A DNA stretch of 64,000 nt from Ramlibacter lithotrophicus (GTDB lineage: Bacteria; Pseudomonadota; Gammaproteobacteria; Burkholderiales; Burkholderiaceae_C). Positions 34,848-43,939 of this stretch are shown here, in pieces (the first letter of the stretch is position 1; each line of letters starts with the position of its first letter). Both the position numbers and the translations under genes were made by a program. The stretch spans positions 1-64,000 of the forward strand of contig NZ_VTOX01000003.1 in NCBI RefSeq assembly GCF_012184415.1, in the 5' to 3' direction. The notes below the pieces were generated by a model, which was given only the letters and a program-made list of their open reading frames with translations, was not told the origin of the DNA and did no database searches.

Positions 34848-35704
34848 GCGCGGTCTCCGGCGCGGACCGGCGCCAGCGAATACACGGTCTGGCCGGCCGA
34901 GCGGAAGCAGGGGCTGACCAGCGACGCGTTCTCGGAGTGGCCGGCAAACAGCAGCCCGTGCGGTTTGAGCAGCGGCACGAAGCGCTCGAGGACGCGCTTT
35001 TGCGTCGGCTTGTCGAAATAGATCATGACGTTGCGGCAGAAGATCGCGTCCTGCTGCTCCTTGACCGGCCACGACGCGTCCAGCAGGTTGAGCCGCTCGA
35101 ATCGCACCAGCGCCCGCAGCTCGGGCCGCACCTTCACGTAGCCGGCGTTCGCGCCCACGCCGCGGCTGAAGAAGCGCTTGAGCCGCTCCGGCGACAGCGC
35201 ACCGACCCGCTCCTGGCGGAAGATGCCAGCCTCGGCCCTGGCCAGCACGTCGGTGTCGATGTCCGTGGCGAGGATGCGGGCCGCCGTGGCACGCTCGCCG
35301 ATGGCCTCGAACAGCGTCATGGCGATCGAGTACGGCTCCTCCCCCGTCGAGGCGGCGGCGCACCAGATCGCGAGCGGCTGGCGGGAGGCCTGGGCCAGCC
35401 GCGCCAGCACCGGGAAGTGGTGTTCCTCGCGGTAGAACGAGGTGAGGTTGGTGGTCAGCGAGTTGATGAACAGCTGGCACTCGGCGCTGCCCTCCGCGCT
35501 TTCCAGCAGGTCGAGGTAGCCCGCGAAATCCGGCAGGCCGAGCTGCCGCAGCCGCCGCGAGACGCGGCTGTACACCATCTCCCGCTTGTGCGAGCCCAGC
35601 GCGATCCCGGCGTGCCGGTGAATCAGGGCACGGATGCGCGCGAAATCGCGCTCGGTCAGTGGAAATTCAGCGGTCACGGCGAGGACGGAACATCGGAGCG
35701 TCAA
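34844..35704 (-). CDS. cheR: chemoreceptor methyltransferase CheR
   Basis: A 286-residue S-adenosylmethionine-dependent methyltransferase. The N-terminal helical domain ([20 protein letters not shown]) is followed by the SAM-binding [17 protein letters not shown] and the CheR segments [17 protein letters not shown] and LLFAGHSE. It methylates receptor glutamates for adaptation. The last receptor in the window ends in EWTEF, a plausible CheR-docking pentapeptide. A GTG at 35677 could be the real start instead of ATG 35704. Confidence 0.96.
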   Translation of the reverse strand: MTLRCSVLAVTAEFPLTERDFARIRALIHRHAGIALGSHKREMVYSRVSRRLRQLGLPDFAGYLDLLESAEGSAECQLFINSLTTNLTSFYREEHHFPVLARLAQASRQPLAIWCAAASTGEEPYSIAMTLFEAIGERATAARILATDIDTDVLARAEAGIFRQERVGALSPERLKRFFSRGVGANAGYVKVRPELRALVRFERLNLLDASWPVKEQQDAIFCRNVMIYFDKPTQKRVLERFVPLLKPHGLLFAGHSENASLVSPCFRSAGQTVYSLAPVRAGDRA

Positions 35705-35769
35705 TGTACCCAGGCCATCCGCCGGGCAATGGCCGGATCAGAGCGGGAAAAGGGCTCCAGATCCGCATT

Positions 35770-37083
35770 TCAGCAGGCGGCGTCGGCACGGCCGATCTCC
35801 TGCGACCAGGCGATCGCCGCCAGGTGCGCGGCGTTCACGTGGGTGGCCCCCATGCACAGCCGGTCGGCGATGGCTTCGGCCTCGCCGCCTCCCGCTTCGA
35901 CGGCCAGGGCGAGTTCCAGGAACGGGCCATAGATGCCGCCGCGGTCGGCGATCGCCTGCTGCACGGGCTCCCCAAGCTGCACCTTGGCCAGCAGTTCCGC
36001 CATCGGCACCCCGAGCAGTTCCTCGATGACGGAGAACATCCCGGCGAGGAACAGGTTGTCGGCGTGCCGCGGCCCGAGCAGCGCCTGGCCCAGGAGCTCG
36101 ACGAAGCGGCCGCGGATGATCGCCTTCTTCATCAGGAAGGCCGGTTTCGCCTTCATGTCGGTGGTGGCCAGCAGCATCGACAGCCACCGGAACAGGCGCG
36201 CGTAGCCCAGCATGGCGACCGCGTGCCGCAAGGACTCGATCTCGACGCCACTGCCCACGGCCGGGGAGTTGATGTGGCGCAGGAAGCGGTAGGTGATGGC
36301 CGCGTCGTGCTTGAGCGCGGCCTCGATCTCGCGGATGTCCTCGTTGCGCTGCACCATCTGCAACAGCCGGATGATCAGCATCGACTCCGGCTCGAGCGAC
36401 GGCCGCGCGGCGAGCGCCGGGGCCGCCACGTCGGGTTGGACCAGCACCGGCACGCGCCGGCTCGCGCAGGCGTCGAACCCGGACCAGTTCTCCATGCGGG
36501 TGGCCACCGGCAGCATCGGCTTCCTGCCGATCGAGCGGCTCGCGGCGAGCAGCGCGGGGTCGCCCGCGTCCACGTCGAAATGCGTGGCCAGTTCGCAAGC
36601 CTCGTTGTCCGGCGCCAATGTGCCGCTGACCATGTGCCCGAAGCCCTGCGCCCGCAGCTGCCGCAGCAGCGGCAGGGTGTCCGGGTGCTCGAAATCCGCC
36701 GCCCGCCAGCACAGCACGACGTTCTTGGGCGGCAGGCCGCACCAGTCGAGGCGGGCGAGCGCCTGCGGGGTGACGTCGAACAGCAGTCCCATCTTCGCCA
36801 TGCCCCACTGCCCGTGCCGGTCGATGAAGCCGCTGGCGACCGTGGCGACGAGCGCCTGCAGGCAGGCGGCGGCGTCGCTGGCCTCCTGCGAGCGCACCGG
36901 CCGCCAGGCGAGCCGGTAGCCGATGATCTGCTTCTTCGGATCGAGCAGCCATTGATACGACAGCACCCCGGTCCCGTCGGGCGGCACCGGCGCCGCTGCG
37001 TCGGCGACCGGCTCGATGACGGTCGGCAGCGCCGACACATCGGGCGTGCGTCGCAGGGATTGGCGAATCATCGAGAGGACCAC
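35770..37083 (-). CDS. HDOD-domain signalling protein (EAL-like N-terminal region plus HDOD)
   Basis: A 437-residue soluble protein. The C-terminal half (residues about 225-420) is an HDOD domain: LLQMVQRNEDIREIEAALKH, then YRFLRHINSPAVG and LRHAVAMLGYARLFRWLSML. The N-terminal half (YQWLLDPKKQIIGYRLAWRP) resembles the degenerate EAL part of YuxH-type proteins. Catalytic EAL or HD residues are not evident. Such proteins link cyclic-di-GMP or other signals to motility in several proteobacteria. It sits between cheA and cheR, so a role in tuning chemotaxis is a reasonable inference. Confidence 0.8.
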   Translation of the reverse strand: MVLSMIRQSLRRTPDVSALPTVIEPVADAAAPVPPDGTGVLSYQWLLDPKKQIIGYRLAWRPVRSQEASDAAACLQALVATVASGFIDRHGQWGMAKMGLLFDVTPQALARLDWCGLPPKNVVLCWRAADFEHPDTLPLLRQLRAQGFGHMVSGTLAPDNEACELATHFDVDAGDPALLAASRSIGRKPMLPVATRMENWSGFDACASRRVPVLVQPDVAAPALAARPSLEPESMLIIRLLQMVQRNEDIREIEAALKHDAAITYRFLRHINSPAVGSGVEIESLRHAVAMLGYARLFRWLSMLLATTDMKAKPAFLMKKAIIRGRFVELLGQALLGPRHADNLFLAGMFSVIEELLGVPMAELLAKVQLGEPVQQAIADRGGIYGPFLELALAVEAGGGEAEAIADRLCMGATHVNAAHLAAIAWSQEIGRADAAC

Positions 37084-37107
37084 GGCGTTGCTCCTTGCTG
37101 GTTGGCG

Positions 37108-39081
37108 TCAGGCGGTGGCGACGTCGCGCCGGGCGGCGGCGGCCAGCACCTGCTCGCTCGCCGCGCAGGCGCCTTGCAGCCGCTGCATGGCCGGCACGTC
37201 GAGGATCAGCGCGACGCTGCCGTCGCCGAGGATGGTGGCGGCCGAGATCCCCGGCACGCGGCGGTAGTTGGTCTCCAGGTTCTTGACGACGACCTGGTGC
37301 TGGCCGACGAGCTCGTCCACCAGCAGCACCAGCCGCGAGTCGCCGACCTGCACGATCACCAGGATGCCGTCCAGGAGTTCGGTGTTGGCGTCCGGCACCA
37401 GGAACACCTGGTGCAGCGCGACCAGCGGCAGGTACTCCCCGCGCACCCGGACCACGTGGCGGTCGCCGGTGATCGAGTGCAGGTGCTCGGGCGAGGGCTG
37501 CAGCGACTCGACGACGCAGTTCAGGGGCAGGATGTAGATCTCGCGGCCGACCCGCACCGACATGCCGTTCAGGATCGCCAGCGTCAGCGGCAGCACGATG
37601 CGGGTGGTGGTGCCCTGGCCGGCGCGCGACGTGAGCTCCACGTGCCCGCCCATGGCCTGGATGTTGCGCTTGACCACGTCCATGCCGACGCCGCGGCCGG
37701 AGATGTCGGTGACCACTTCCGCGGTGGAGAAGCCGGGCGCGAAGATCAGCTGCCACACTTCGTCGTCGGACATCTCGTCGCTCACGGGCAGCCCCTGCTG
37801 GCGTGCCTTGGCGAGGATCTTCCCGCGGTTGAGGCCCGCCCCGTCGTCGGTGACCTCGATCACGATGTTGCCGCCGCGATGCTGCGCCGCCAGCAGCAGG
37901 CGGCCGGTCGGCTCCTTGCCGGCGGCCAGCCGCTGCTGCGGCGTCTCGATCCCGTGGTCGAGGCTGTTGCGAACCAGGTGGGTGAGCGGGTCGACGATGC
38001 GCTCGATCAGGCCCTTGTCGAGTTCCGTCTCCTTGCCGGAGGTCTCCAGCCGCACCTGCTTGCCGGTCTTCGCGCTGAAGTCCCGGATCAGGCGCGGATA
38101 GCGGCTGAAGACCGAGTCCATGGGCATCATCCGGATCGACATCACCGATTCCTGCAGGTCCAGGGCGTTGCGCTCCAGGTGTCCCAGCCCGCTCAGCAGC
38201 CGCTCGTAGAGCACCGGATCGAGCACCGAGGCGGCCTCGGTGAGCATCGCCTGGGTGATCACCAGTTCCCCGACCAGGTTGATCAGCTTGTCGACCTTGC
38301 CGACGTCGACGCGGATCGACGCGGCGTCCCGGCCGGACGCTGCCGCCGGCTTCGCGGCAGCGGCACCGGGATCGGGCGCCGGTTGCGGGGCGGCGCCGCC
38401 GGGAACGTCGGCGGGCGTGGCAGCGCCGGCCGCCGGTTCGAACCTGATCTGGTCCGGCTCGATGAGGAAGCAGCAGACCGCCTCGATGTCGTCGGGCGTA
38501 CAGGAGGTTTCGAGTTCCACCCGCAAGGCCGGCCCTTCGCCGCGCGTGTCCAGCACCCGGCCGAGGTTCGCCAGTTCCTGCAGCAGCAGCTCGCGGTCCT
38601 TCCCGGACAACCGCTCGAAAGCGATGCCCAGCACGCCGGAGCGGCCCGGCGCCGCGGCGCCGGCCGCGGCGGGCGCCGCGCGGGTGACGGGCGGGCCCGC
38701 GGCCTGGTCCAGCCCCCGCAACTGCCCGCAGATGTGCGCCACCGCCGTGGCGTCCGGCTCCTCGCCGGCGCTGTAGGCGGCCAGTTGCTGGCCGAGCGCG
38801 TCCTTGGCCTGCAACAGGACGTCGACGATGGCGGGCGTGAGCGCGAGCTGGCCGGTGCGGGCGCGGTCCAGGTGCGACTCCATCAGGTGGGTCGTCTCGG
38901 CCAGCGCCTGGAAGCCGAACGTGGCGGCTCCGCCCTTGATCGAGTGGGCGGCGCGGAAGATGGCGTTGAGCTCGTCCGCGCTGGGCGCGCCCGGGTCGAT
39001 GGCGAGCAGGAGCTGCTCGGCCTCGGCGAGCAGCTCCGCCGCTTCGACGAAGAACGCCTGTGAAAACTGCTGGATGTCCAT
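37108..39081 (-). CDS. cheA: chemotaxis histidine kinase CheA
   Basis: A 657-residue kinase. Domains in order: P1 with the phospho-His in FRAAHSIKGGAATFGF (near residue 47); P2/linker rich in Ala/Pro; P3 dimerisation (IRVDVGKVDKLINLVGELVI); P4 ATPase with HLVRNSLDHGIE (N box), TDDGAGLN (G1) and SGRGVGMDVV (G2); and the CheW-like P5 (IYILPLNCVVESLQ). It phosphorylates CheY and CheB in response to receptors. No cheW gene is in the window, although CheW is normally needed to couple CheA to receptors. Confidence 0.98.
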   Translation of the reverse strand: MDIQQFSQAFFVEAAELLAEAEQLLLAIDPGAPSADELNAIFRAAHSIKGGAATFGFQALAETTHLMESHLDRARTGQLALTPAIVDVLLQAKDALGQQLAAYSAGEEPDATAVAHICGQLRGLDQAAGPPVTRAAPAAAGAAAPGRSGVLGIAFERLSGKDRELLLQELANLGRVLDTRGEGPALRVELETSCTPDDIEAVCCFLIEPDQIRFEPAAGAATPADVPGGAAPQPAPDPGAAAAKPAAASGRDAASIRVDVGKVDKLINLVGELVITQAMLTEAASVLDPVLYERLLSGLGHLERNALDLQESVMSIRMMPMDSVFSRYPRLIRDFSAKTGKQVRLETSGKETELDKGLIERIVDPLTHLVRNSLDHGIETPQQRLAAGKEPTGRLLLAAQHRGGNIVIEVTDDGAGLNRGKILAKARQQGLPVSDEMSDDEVWQLIFAPGFSTAEVVTDISGRGVGMDVVKRNIQAMGGHVELTSRAGQGTTTRIVLPLTLAILNGMSVRVGREIYILPLNCVVESLQPSPEHLHSITGDRHVVRVRGEYLPLVALHQVFLVPDANTELLDGILVIVQVGDSRLVLLVDELVGQHQVVVKNLETNYRRVPGISAATILGDGSVALILDVPAMQRLQGACAASEQVLAAAARRDVATA

Positions 39082-39098
39082 GGTTGCTTCCCTTCCTC

Positions 39099-40037
39099 CT
39101 ATCGGCGCAAGACGGGCGCGCCGGCGTCGACGTGGTGTACCGCGGCCGGCAGCGGCATGGGCGTCGGCCCGGGGCCCGGCAGCACCGGGAACCCCGGCGG
39201 CGCGTCCGGCAAAGGGGCGCCGCTGTTCTCGCGCTCGATGCGCTGCTGCGTGCGTGCGTTGAGCACGATGATGCTGATGCGGCGGTTGACCGGATTGTTC
39301 GGCTCCGCCTTGTCCAGGTGCATGCTGTCGGCCAGTCCCATCACCCGCAGCACCTTGGCCTCCGACAGCCCGCCGGCCGCCAGCTCGCGCCGCGACGCAT
39401 TGGCCCGGTCGGCCGACAGCTCCCAGTTGCTGTACGCCTTCTCGCCCATCGCATAGACGATCGAGTCGGTGTGCCCGGCCACCGTGATCTTGTTCGGCCA
39501 GTTGTCGAGCATCGGCGCCAGCTCGCGCAGGATCGTCCGCATGTGCGGCGCCACCGTGGCGCTGGCCAGGTCGAACATCGGCCGCTTTTCGCTGTCCACG
39601 ATCTGCAGCCGCAGGCCCTCGGTGGTGATGTCCACCAGCAGCTGGGAGCGGAACTGCTGGAACACCGGGTCGTCGCGCAGCAGCTGCTCCAGCCGGTCCC
39701 TGAGGTCCTGCACGTCGCGGCTGTCCTCGCGCACGTCGGCGTACGCAGCCTCGCCCTCCTTGGTCGCGGGGTCGGCCCCGCCACCGGGAATGACGCTGAC
39801 GCTGGTGCTGCTCTTGTCGCCGCCTTGCAGGGCCACCTTCAGCGGCATCTTGAAGTGCTCGGCCACCCCCTTGAGCTGCTTGGGCGTGGCGCTCGAGAGC
39901 AGCCACATCACCAGGAAGAAGGCCATCATGGCCGTCATGAAGTCCGCGTACGCGATCTTCCAGCCGCCGCCGTGGTGCGCGCCGCCGTGCGCGCCATGCC
40001 GCTTGCGGATGACGTGCACTTTGCGTTCCTTGTCCAA
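39099..40037 (-). CDS. motB: flagellar stator protein MotB
   Basis: A 312-residue protein with a short cytosolic N-terminus, one membrane helix that carries the proton-accepting Asp (IAYADFMTAMMAFFLVMWLL), and a periplasmic OmpA-like peptidoglycan-binding domain (ITVAGHTDSIVY, then NRRISIIVL). It anchors the stator and conducts protons with MotA. The predicted start is TTG 40037, preceded by AGGAG at a good distance; no ATG gives a complete N-terminus. motA, normally just upstream, is absent: flhD ends only 11 bases before. Confidence 0.95.
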   Translation of the reverse strand: MDKERKVHVIRKRHGAHGGAHHGGGWKIAYADFMTAMMAFFLVMWLLSSATPKQLKGVAEHFKMPLKVALQGGDKSSTSVSVIPGGGADPATKEGEAAYADVREDSRDVQDLRDRLEQLLRDDPVFQQFRSQLLVDITTEGLRLQIVDSEKRPMFDLASATVAPHMRTILRELAPMLDNWPNKITVAGHTDSIVYAMGEKAYSNWELSADRANASRRELAAGGLSEAKVLRVMGLADSMHLDKAEPNNPVNRRISIIVLNARTQQRIERENSGAPLPDAPPGFPVLPGPGPTPMPLPAAVHHVDAGAPVLRR

Positions 40038-40048
40038 GGCGGCTTCTC

Positions 40049-40360
40049 CTAGGCGGCCGCCGGCGCCTGGCCGGCGGCCAGCACGATGAACAGGTGCGCA
40101 CGCTGCAGCGGCTCGTCGTGGCCGGTCTGGAGCACGGTGCGCACCAGCTCGCCCATCCGGAATCCGCACAGCAGGCCCCTGGCCGAGGACAGCGTGAGGA
40201 TCTCGGGGACGGCCAGGCGGCCGATGAACTGCGCCTGCCCGCGGTCGATGCCCAGTTGCAGCATGGCGGCGGCGCGGTCCTCGCGCAGCAGCTTTTGCGC
40301 GAGCAGCAGGTACGCGATGTTGAGGTCGGTGATCTCGTTCTCGACTTCCGGGGAAAACAT
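40049..40360 (-). CDS. flhD: FlhD-type flagellar master regulator
   Basis: A 103-residue protein. EITDLNIAYLLLAQKLLRED and AAAMLQLGID align directly with enteric FlhD ([20 protein letters not shown]), and LLCGFRM keeps the Cys of FlhD's LVCHFRF. FlhD normally acts as FlhD4C2 with FlhC to switch on class-2 flagellar genes. Two points are odd: flhC does not follow it, and it lies inside a run of structural genes between an flhB-like minigene and motB instead of at the head of a regulatory operon. Confidence 0.85.
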   Translation of the reverse strand: MFSPEVENEITDLNIAYLLLAQKLLREDRAAAMLQLGIDRGQAQFIGRLAVPEILTLSSARGLLCGFRMGELVRTVLQTGHDEPLQRAHLFIVLAAGQAPAAA

Positions 40361-40379
40361 TCGTGGCTCCGCGAGTGCG

Positions 40380-40700
40380 TCAATGTGTTGAGCGGCCCGG
40401 CCGCATCGCCTGGTCCGGCTCGATGGAGCGCGCCACGCGCGCGTCCACCCTCGCCACCCACGCCATCACCTCGGCCACGGCCAGGTACAAGGCCGGCGGA
40501 ATCTGCCGGTCGAGGTTCACCTGCATCAGCAGGCCGACCAGCTCGCCCGATCCATGCACGTACACGCCGCTGCGGCGGGCGGTGCGGATGATCGCCTCGG
40601 CGGTGACGCCGTAGCCCTTCGCCACCACGACGGGCGCCTTGTCGCGGTCGGCGTACGAGAGGGCGACCGCCGACGGCCGCGGCTGGACGTTGCCGCTCAC
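40380..40700 (-). CDS. FlhB C-terminal-domain homologue (FhlB/YlqH-like)
   Basis: A 106-residue protein that matches only the cytosolic C-domain of FlhB. It has AVALSYADRDKAPVVVAKGY and the terminal helix region PPALYLAVAEVMAWVARVDA, but no NPTH cleavage motif and no membrane part. Such orphan domains can substitute for the cleaved FlhB C-terminus in export switching. The GTG start at 40700 overlaps the stop of the FliK-like gene as GTGA, which supports a joint role in hook-length or substrate-specificity control. Confidence 0.85.
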   Translation of the reverse strand: MSGNVQPRPSAVALSYADRDKAPVVVAKGYGVTAEAIIRTARRSGVYVHGSGELVGLLMQVNLDRQIPPALYLAVAEVMAWVARVDARVARSIEPDQAMRPGRSTH

Positions 40701-41653
40701 GGCGCGCCCCGCATCCCGATGGCGATCCGCGGCAGGTCCAGTCCCAGTGCCTCGATGCGCTCCTGCAGCTCGCCTGCCCGCTCCCGCAACCGCGGCGCGG
40801 CCCCATCGCCGACCTCGAGCGCGGCCGCGAGGGTCGTGCCGGACAGGCGCAGCCGAACGTCCACGACGCCGAGGTCCGGCATGGCGAGCGACAAGGTCGT
40901 CGTCCACGAGCGCACGGCGCCCGCCGTGTCGTCCCCAGGGGGCGAACGGTCTTCCTCGACCCGCCACTCCAGCGGCACGCCGGGCCACGCCTCGCCCCGC
41001 CACTGGAACACGCCCGACGCCAGGAGGTCGAGCTGCTGCGACACGACGGCGCGCGCCTGGGGATGCACTACGCCCGCCGTCGCGCCGGCGGCGGCCTCGG
41101 CGGGCGCACCCGGGCCGGTGCCGGCCGGGCGCGCCGTCGCCGGCGCCTCGGCCGCTGCCGTCGCCATCGGCAGTCGGGCCTGCGGCTCCAGTTCGAGGTC
41201 GGACCGCGGCAGCAAGCCGGCGGTGAAGGCGGCCAGGTGCGATTCGTAGAACAGGCCGCTTGCCGACAACGCCATCGCCAGGCTGCGGGCCAGCGCCTGC
41301 GGCACGGTGGCGGCGCCAAGCGGCGCCAGCGGGGCACCGCCCTTGACCGGCTGCGGCGGCGCCGCCAGGTCGGCGAGCAAGGCGCTGATCGCGCGGGCCG
41401 CGGTGGAGAGCTCGTCGGCCGCTGCGGACATCGGGGTGACCGCCGGCGTGCCCGCCGGCATGCCGGCGGCCGCGAACAGCAGCCGCGCCCGCGCTGCCTC
41501 CGACTGGATGCGCACGTCATTGGCCACGGCGGCCACCTGCACGGCGGGATCGAGCCCCGGCACGACCGACGCCGAGGGCAGGCGCACCAGGTCGGAACGC
41601 TGCGCCAGCTTGTCCGCCACCGACGTGTCGACCAGTCCCGTGACCCCGCTCAT
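40697..41653 (-). CDS. FliK-like hook-length control protein (second copy)
   Basis: A 318-residue, Ala-rich, low-complexity protein. It ends with a FliK-C-like domain: TLSLAMPDLGVVDVRLRLSG, then ELQERIEALGLDLPRIAIG. FliK measures hook length and triggers the FlhB switch. A second, larger FliK lies at 52100-53551 in the fliF operon, so this one, coupled to the FlhB-like minigene, may be a variant ruler or may affect secretion of filament-cap proteins. The N-terminal two thirds are not recognisable. Confidence 0.7.
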   Translation of the reverse strand: MSGVTGLVDTSVADKLAQRSDLVRLPSASVVPGLDPAVQVAAVANDVRIQSEAARARLLFAAAGMPAGTPAVTPMSAAADELSTAARAISALLADLAAPPQPVKGGAPLAPLGAATVPQALARSLAMALSASGLFYESHLAAFTAGLLPRSDLELEPQARLPMATAAAEAPATARPAGTGPGAPAEAAAGATAGVVHPQARAVVSQQLDLLASGVFQWRGEAWPGVPLEWRVEEDRSPPGDDTAGAVRSWTTTLSLAMPDLGVVDVRLRLSGTTLAAALEVGDGAAPRLRERAGELQERIEALGLDLPRIAIGMRGAP

Positions 41654-41663
41654 GGTGCCGGCC

Positions 41664-41996
41664 TCAGGGGGTGCCGCGATAGGTGCTGCGCACCTTCTGC
41701 TCGCGCTGCAATTCGTCGATCCGGCGCATCAGGCGCGCGAGCTGGGGCCGGACGATGCCGGCGAGCTCGTCCTGGTCGGCACGGATCCTCGTCATCAGGG
41801 CGGTGACGCGTGCGCGCTCGAGCGGCGCCAGCCCGGACGCCGGCGCGAGTTCGCGCAGGCGGTCGACGATGGCGGTGCATTCGCCATCGAGGGCCGGCAG
41901 TCCGGTCCAGTCCTTCGCCCGGGCCAGTTCCACCATGCGGCCGACGGTCAGCGCGAGCCGCGAGTAGCAGTGGACGACCTCGTTCGCGCAAGCCAT
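41664..41996 (-). CDS. fliT: flagellar export chaperone FliT-like
   Basis: A 110-residue helical protein directly after fliS and fliD, the usual position of fliT. Sequence conservation in the family is low. The amphipathic helices and the charged C-terminal end (LARLMRRIDELQREQK) fit. FliT binds the cap protein FliD before export, and in enterics it also inhibits FlhDC. ATG 41996 (MACANEV) is preferred over the ATG at 42008. Confidence 0.75.
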   Translation of the reverse strand: MACANEVVHCYSRLALTVGRMVELARAKDWTGLPALDGECTAIVDRLRELAPASGLAPLERARVTALMTRIRADQDELAGIVRPQLARLMRRIDELQREQKVRSTYRGTP

Positions 41997-42009
41997 GGCG
42001 GGCGCCACC

Positions 42010-42441
42010 TCAGGCCGCCACCGGCAAGGGCTGGGCGGCGGGGTCGATCTCGCGCCAGGCCGAGGCGACCTCGCCCAGCAGGCGGGCCGCCTCGTCGAGG
42101 GCCGCCGGATCGTTGCGCAGGTTCGCCTGCATCAGGCGCCGCACCACGTAGACGTACAACGCCTCGAGGTTGCTCACGAGGGCCTCGCCGTCGGCGCCGC
42201 CGGCCACGGGATCGAGGCTCGCCTTCAGCCCGTTGTCGACGATGTCGATCGCCCGGGAGATCGCTTCGCCCTTGGCCTTCACGTTGTTGCCGGCCATGTG
42301 GTGCCTGGCCATCGCGATCGCGCTCGCGGCGCCGTCGAACAGCATCGTGATCAGCTGGTGCGGCGTGGCGCTGAGCGCGGCGGTCTCGATGCCCACCCGT
42401 GCGTACATGTTGGCGCCACGGTGTGAAGGTGCGTAACTCAT
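42010..42441 (-). CDS. fliS: flagellin export chaperone FliS
   Basis: A 143-residue protein with the typical FliS core: VGIETAALSATPHQLITMLF, then NNVKAKGEAISRAIDIVDNG and LYVYVVRRLMQANLRNDPAA. It binds the C-terminus of flagellin in the cytoplasm and keeps it unpolymerised until export through FlhA. It lies between fliD and fliT. Confidence 0.97.
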   Translation of the reverse strand: MSYAPSHRGANMYARVGIETAALSATPHQLITMLFDGAASAIAMARHHMAGNNVKAKGEAISRAIDIVDNGLKASLDPVAGGADGEALVSNLEALYVYVVRRLMQANLRNDPAALDEAARLLGEVASAWREIDPAAQPLPVAA

Positions 42442-42453
42442 CTCGATTCCTTG

Positions 42454-43926
42454 CTACTTCGACGTCTGCTTGGCGAGCGCCGCGAACTGCGTGCTCAGGT
42501 AACTGCTCGTCGCGTTCATGTTGCTCATGAGCGAGTCAAGCTGGCGGAACTGCGCCCGATAGATCTCGATCTTGGCGTCGACGCGGCCCTCAGCGCGCTC
42601 GTAGTCGTCGGCCAGCCGGTCGATGGCCCTCTTCGCGTAGGTGGTGGAGATCGTCAGCAGGCCGTCCTGGTCCTCGCCGTCGTCGTCGACGACCAGTGCC
42701 TCGATGGCCGCCGAGAAAGCGTCGGCTAGGCCGCCCGTGTCGTCATCGCCGGCCAACAGGTAGCTCACGCCGTCCGGGTTGGCGATCAGCACCTCCGACA
42801 GCGCCGCGCTGTCGACCTTGAGGGACCCGTCCTTCTCGGCGGAGATTCCCAGGTCCGAGAGCAGCGACGGGTCGCCCGCCGCCACGCCGCCCACGGCCTC
42901 GAACAGGGCGTCGCGCAGCCGCGTCTGGATGACGCGCGTCGTGTTGTCGCCGGTGAGCACCGCCCCCTGCCCCTTGTCGGAGTTGTAGGCGGTCATCTCC
43001 CTGATCTTCGTGTTCAGTTTGTTGTAGGCGTTGACGAAATCGTTGATGGCCGTCTCGACGGCGGATTTGTCGCGCTCCACCTTCACCGTGCTGGCGCCCG
43101 CGTCCAGCAGCGTCATGGTCACCCCCTGCATGGCCTCTTCGACGGTGTTGGTCGGGCTGGTCACGTCGATGCCGTTGACCTTCAGCGCCGCATTCTGGGC
43201 TTCCACCGTCTGGCGCAGGCGTTGGGCCGTTTCCATGTCGTGGCCCAGCAGCGACTGCAGGTCGGCGTTGCCCGCGACGCTCACTTCCATGCTGGAACCG
43301 GCGCCGGTAGCGGTGGAGGTCAGCACCAGGCGGTGGCTGCTGCCGTCGTTGATGATGCTGGCCGTGACTGCGCCGGCCGCCGCCTCGTTGATCGCGTCGC
43401 GCACGTCCTCCAGGCTGGTCGCGCCTGCGTCCAGCGACACCGTGATCGGGTCCCGGTCCGCGTCAGGTGCGAACGCGGCGCCGGCGTACTTGCCCGTGGC
43501 TGCGTCGAGGGTGCCGGTCACGGTGCCGAAGTCGATGGTGATCGTCGCGGCCGTGGTGCCGATGTCGGCGCCGGCCACGGCCACGAGGCCTTCGGTGACG
43601 AGCGACTGCGGCTGGGCGAGCTTCGCCACGTCCACGGTGTAACTGCCGGCCACGGCCGTGCTGCCGGAAGTGACGGTGAGGACGTCCGTCGAGCTCGACG
43701 TCGCCTTGTAACTGTTCATGAAGTCCGGCGTGGCGAGCTTGTCGGCCGCCGACTGCAAGGTGCCCAGCATGCTCTTGAGCGTGCCGTAGGCCGAGATCCT
43801 GGCGTTGTAGGCCGACTGCCGGCTCTTGATCGCGTTGAGCGGCGCGCGTTCGGCCGCGGCGATCTTGTCCAGGAGGCCGTTGAGGTCCATGCCGGACCCG
43901 ACGCCGAGACTGCCGATGCTTGCCAT
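42454..43926 (-). CDS. fliD: flagellar filament cap protein FliD
   Basis: A 490-residue protein. The N-terminus SIGSLGVGSGMDLNGLLDKI and the C-terminal coiled coil (YERAEGRVDAKIEIYRAQFR, then MNATSSYLSTQFAAL) are the conserved FliD ends. The middle is Thr/Ala/Val-rich with FliD signatures such as NGIDVTSPTNTVEEAMQGVT. It forms the pentameric cap that helps flagellin fold at the tip. It is followed by its chaperone genes fliS and fliT. Confidence 0.97.
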   Translation of the reverse strand: MASIGSLGVGSGMDLNGLLDKIAAAERAPLNAIKSRQSAYNARISAYGTLKSMLGTLQSAADKLATPDFMNSYKATSSSTDVLTVTSGSTAVAGSYTVDVAKLAQPQSLVTEGLVAVAGADIGTTAATITIDFGTVTGTLDAATGKYAGAAFAPDADRDPITVSLDAGATSLEDVRDAINEAAAGAVTASIINDGSSHRLVLTSTATGAGSSMEVSVAGNADLQSLLGHDMETAQRLRQTVEAQNAALKVNGIDVTSPTNTVEEAMQGVTMTLLDAGASTVKVERDKSAVETAINDFVNAYNKLNTKIREMTAYNSDKGQGAVLTGDNTTRVIQTRLRDALFEAVGGVAAGDPSLLSDLGISAEKDGSLKVDSAALSEVLIANPDGVSYLLAGDDDTGGLADAFSAAIEALVVDDDGEDQDGLLTISTTYAKRAIDRLADDYERAEGRVDAKIEIYRAQFRQLDSLMSNMNATSSYLSTQFAALAKQTSK

Positions 43927-43939
43927 GTGCCGCGCTCCT

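Noticed and set aside
35659..40806. Very long open frames of more than 1,000 codons on both strands over cheA, motB and cheR
   Set aside because: They are antisense or out-of-frame readings of clear chemotaxis genes. At this GC content stop codons are rare, and the predicted proteins are Arg/His/Gly-rich repeats with no family signature.
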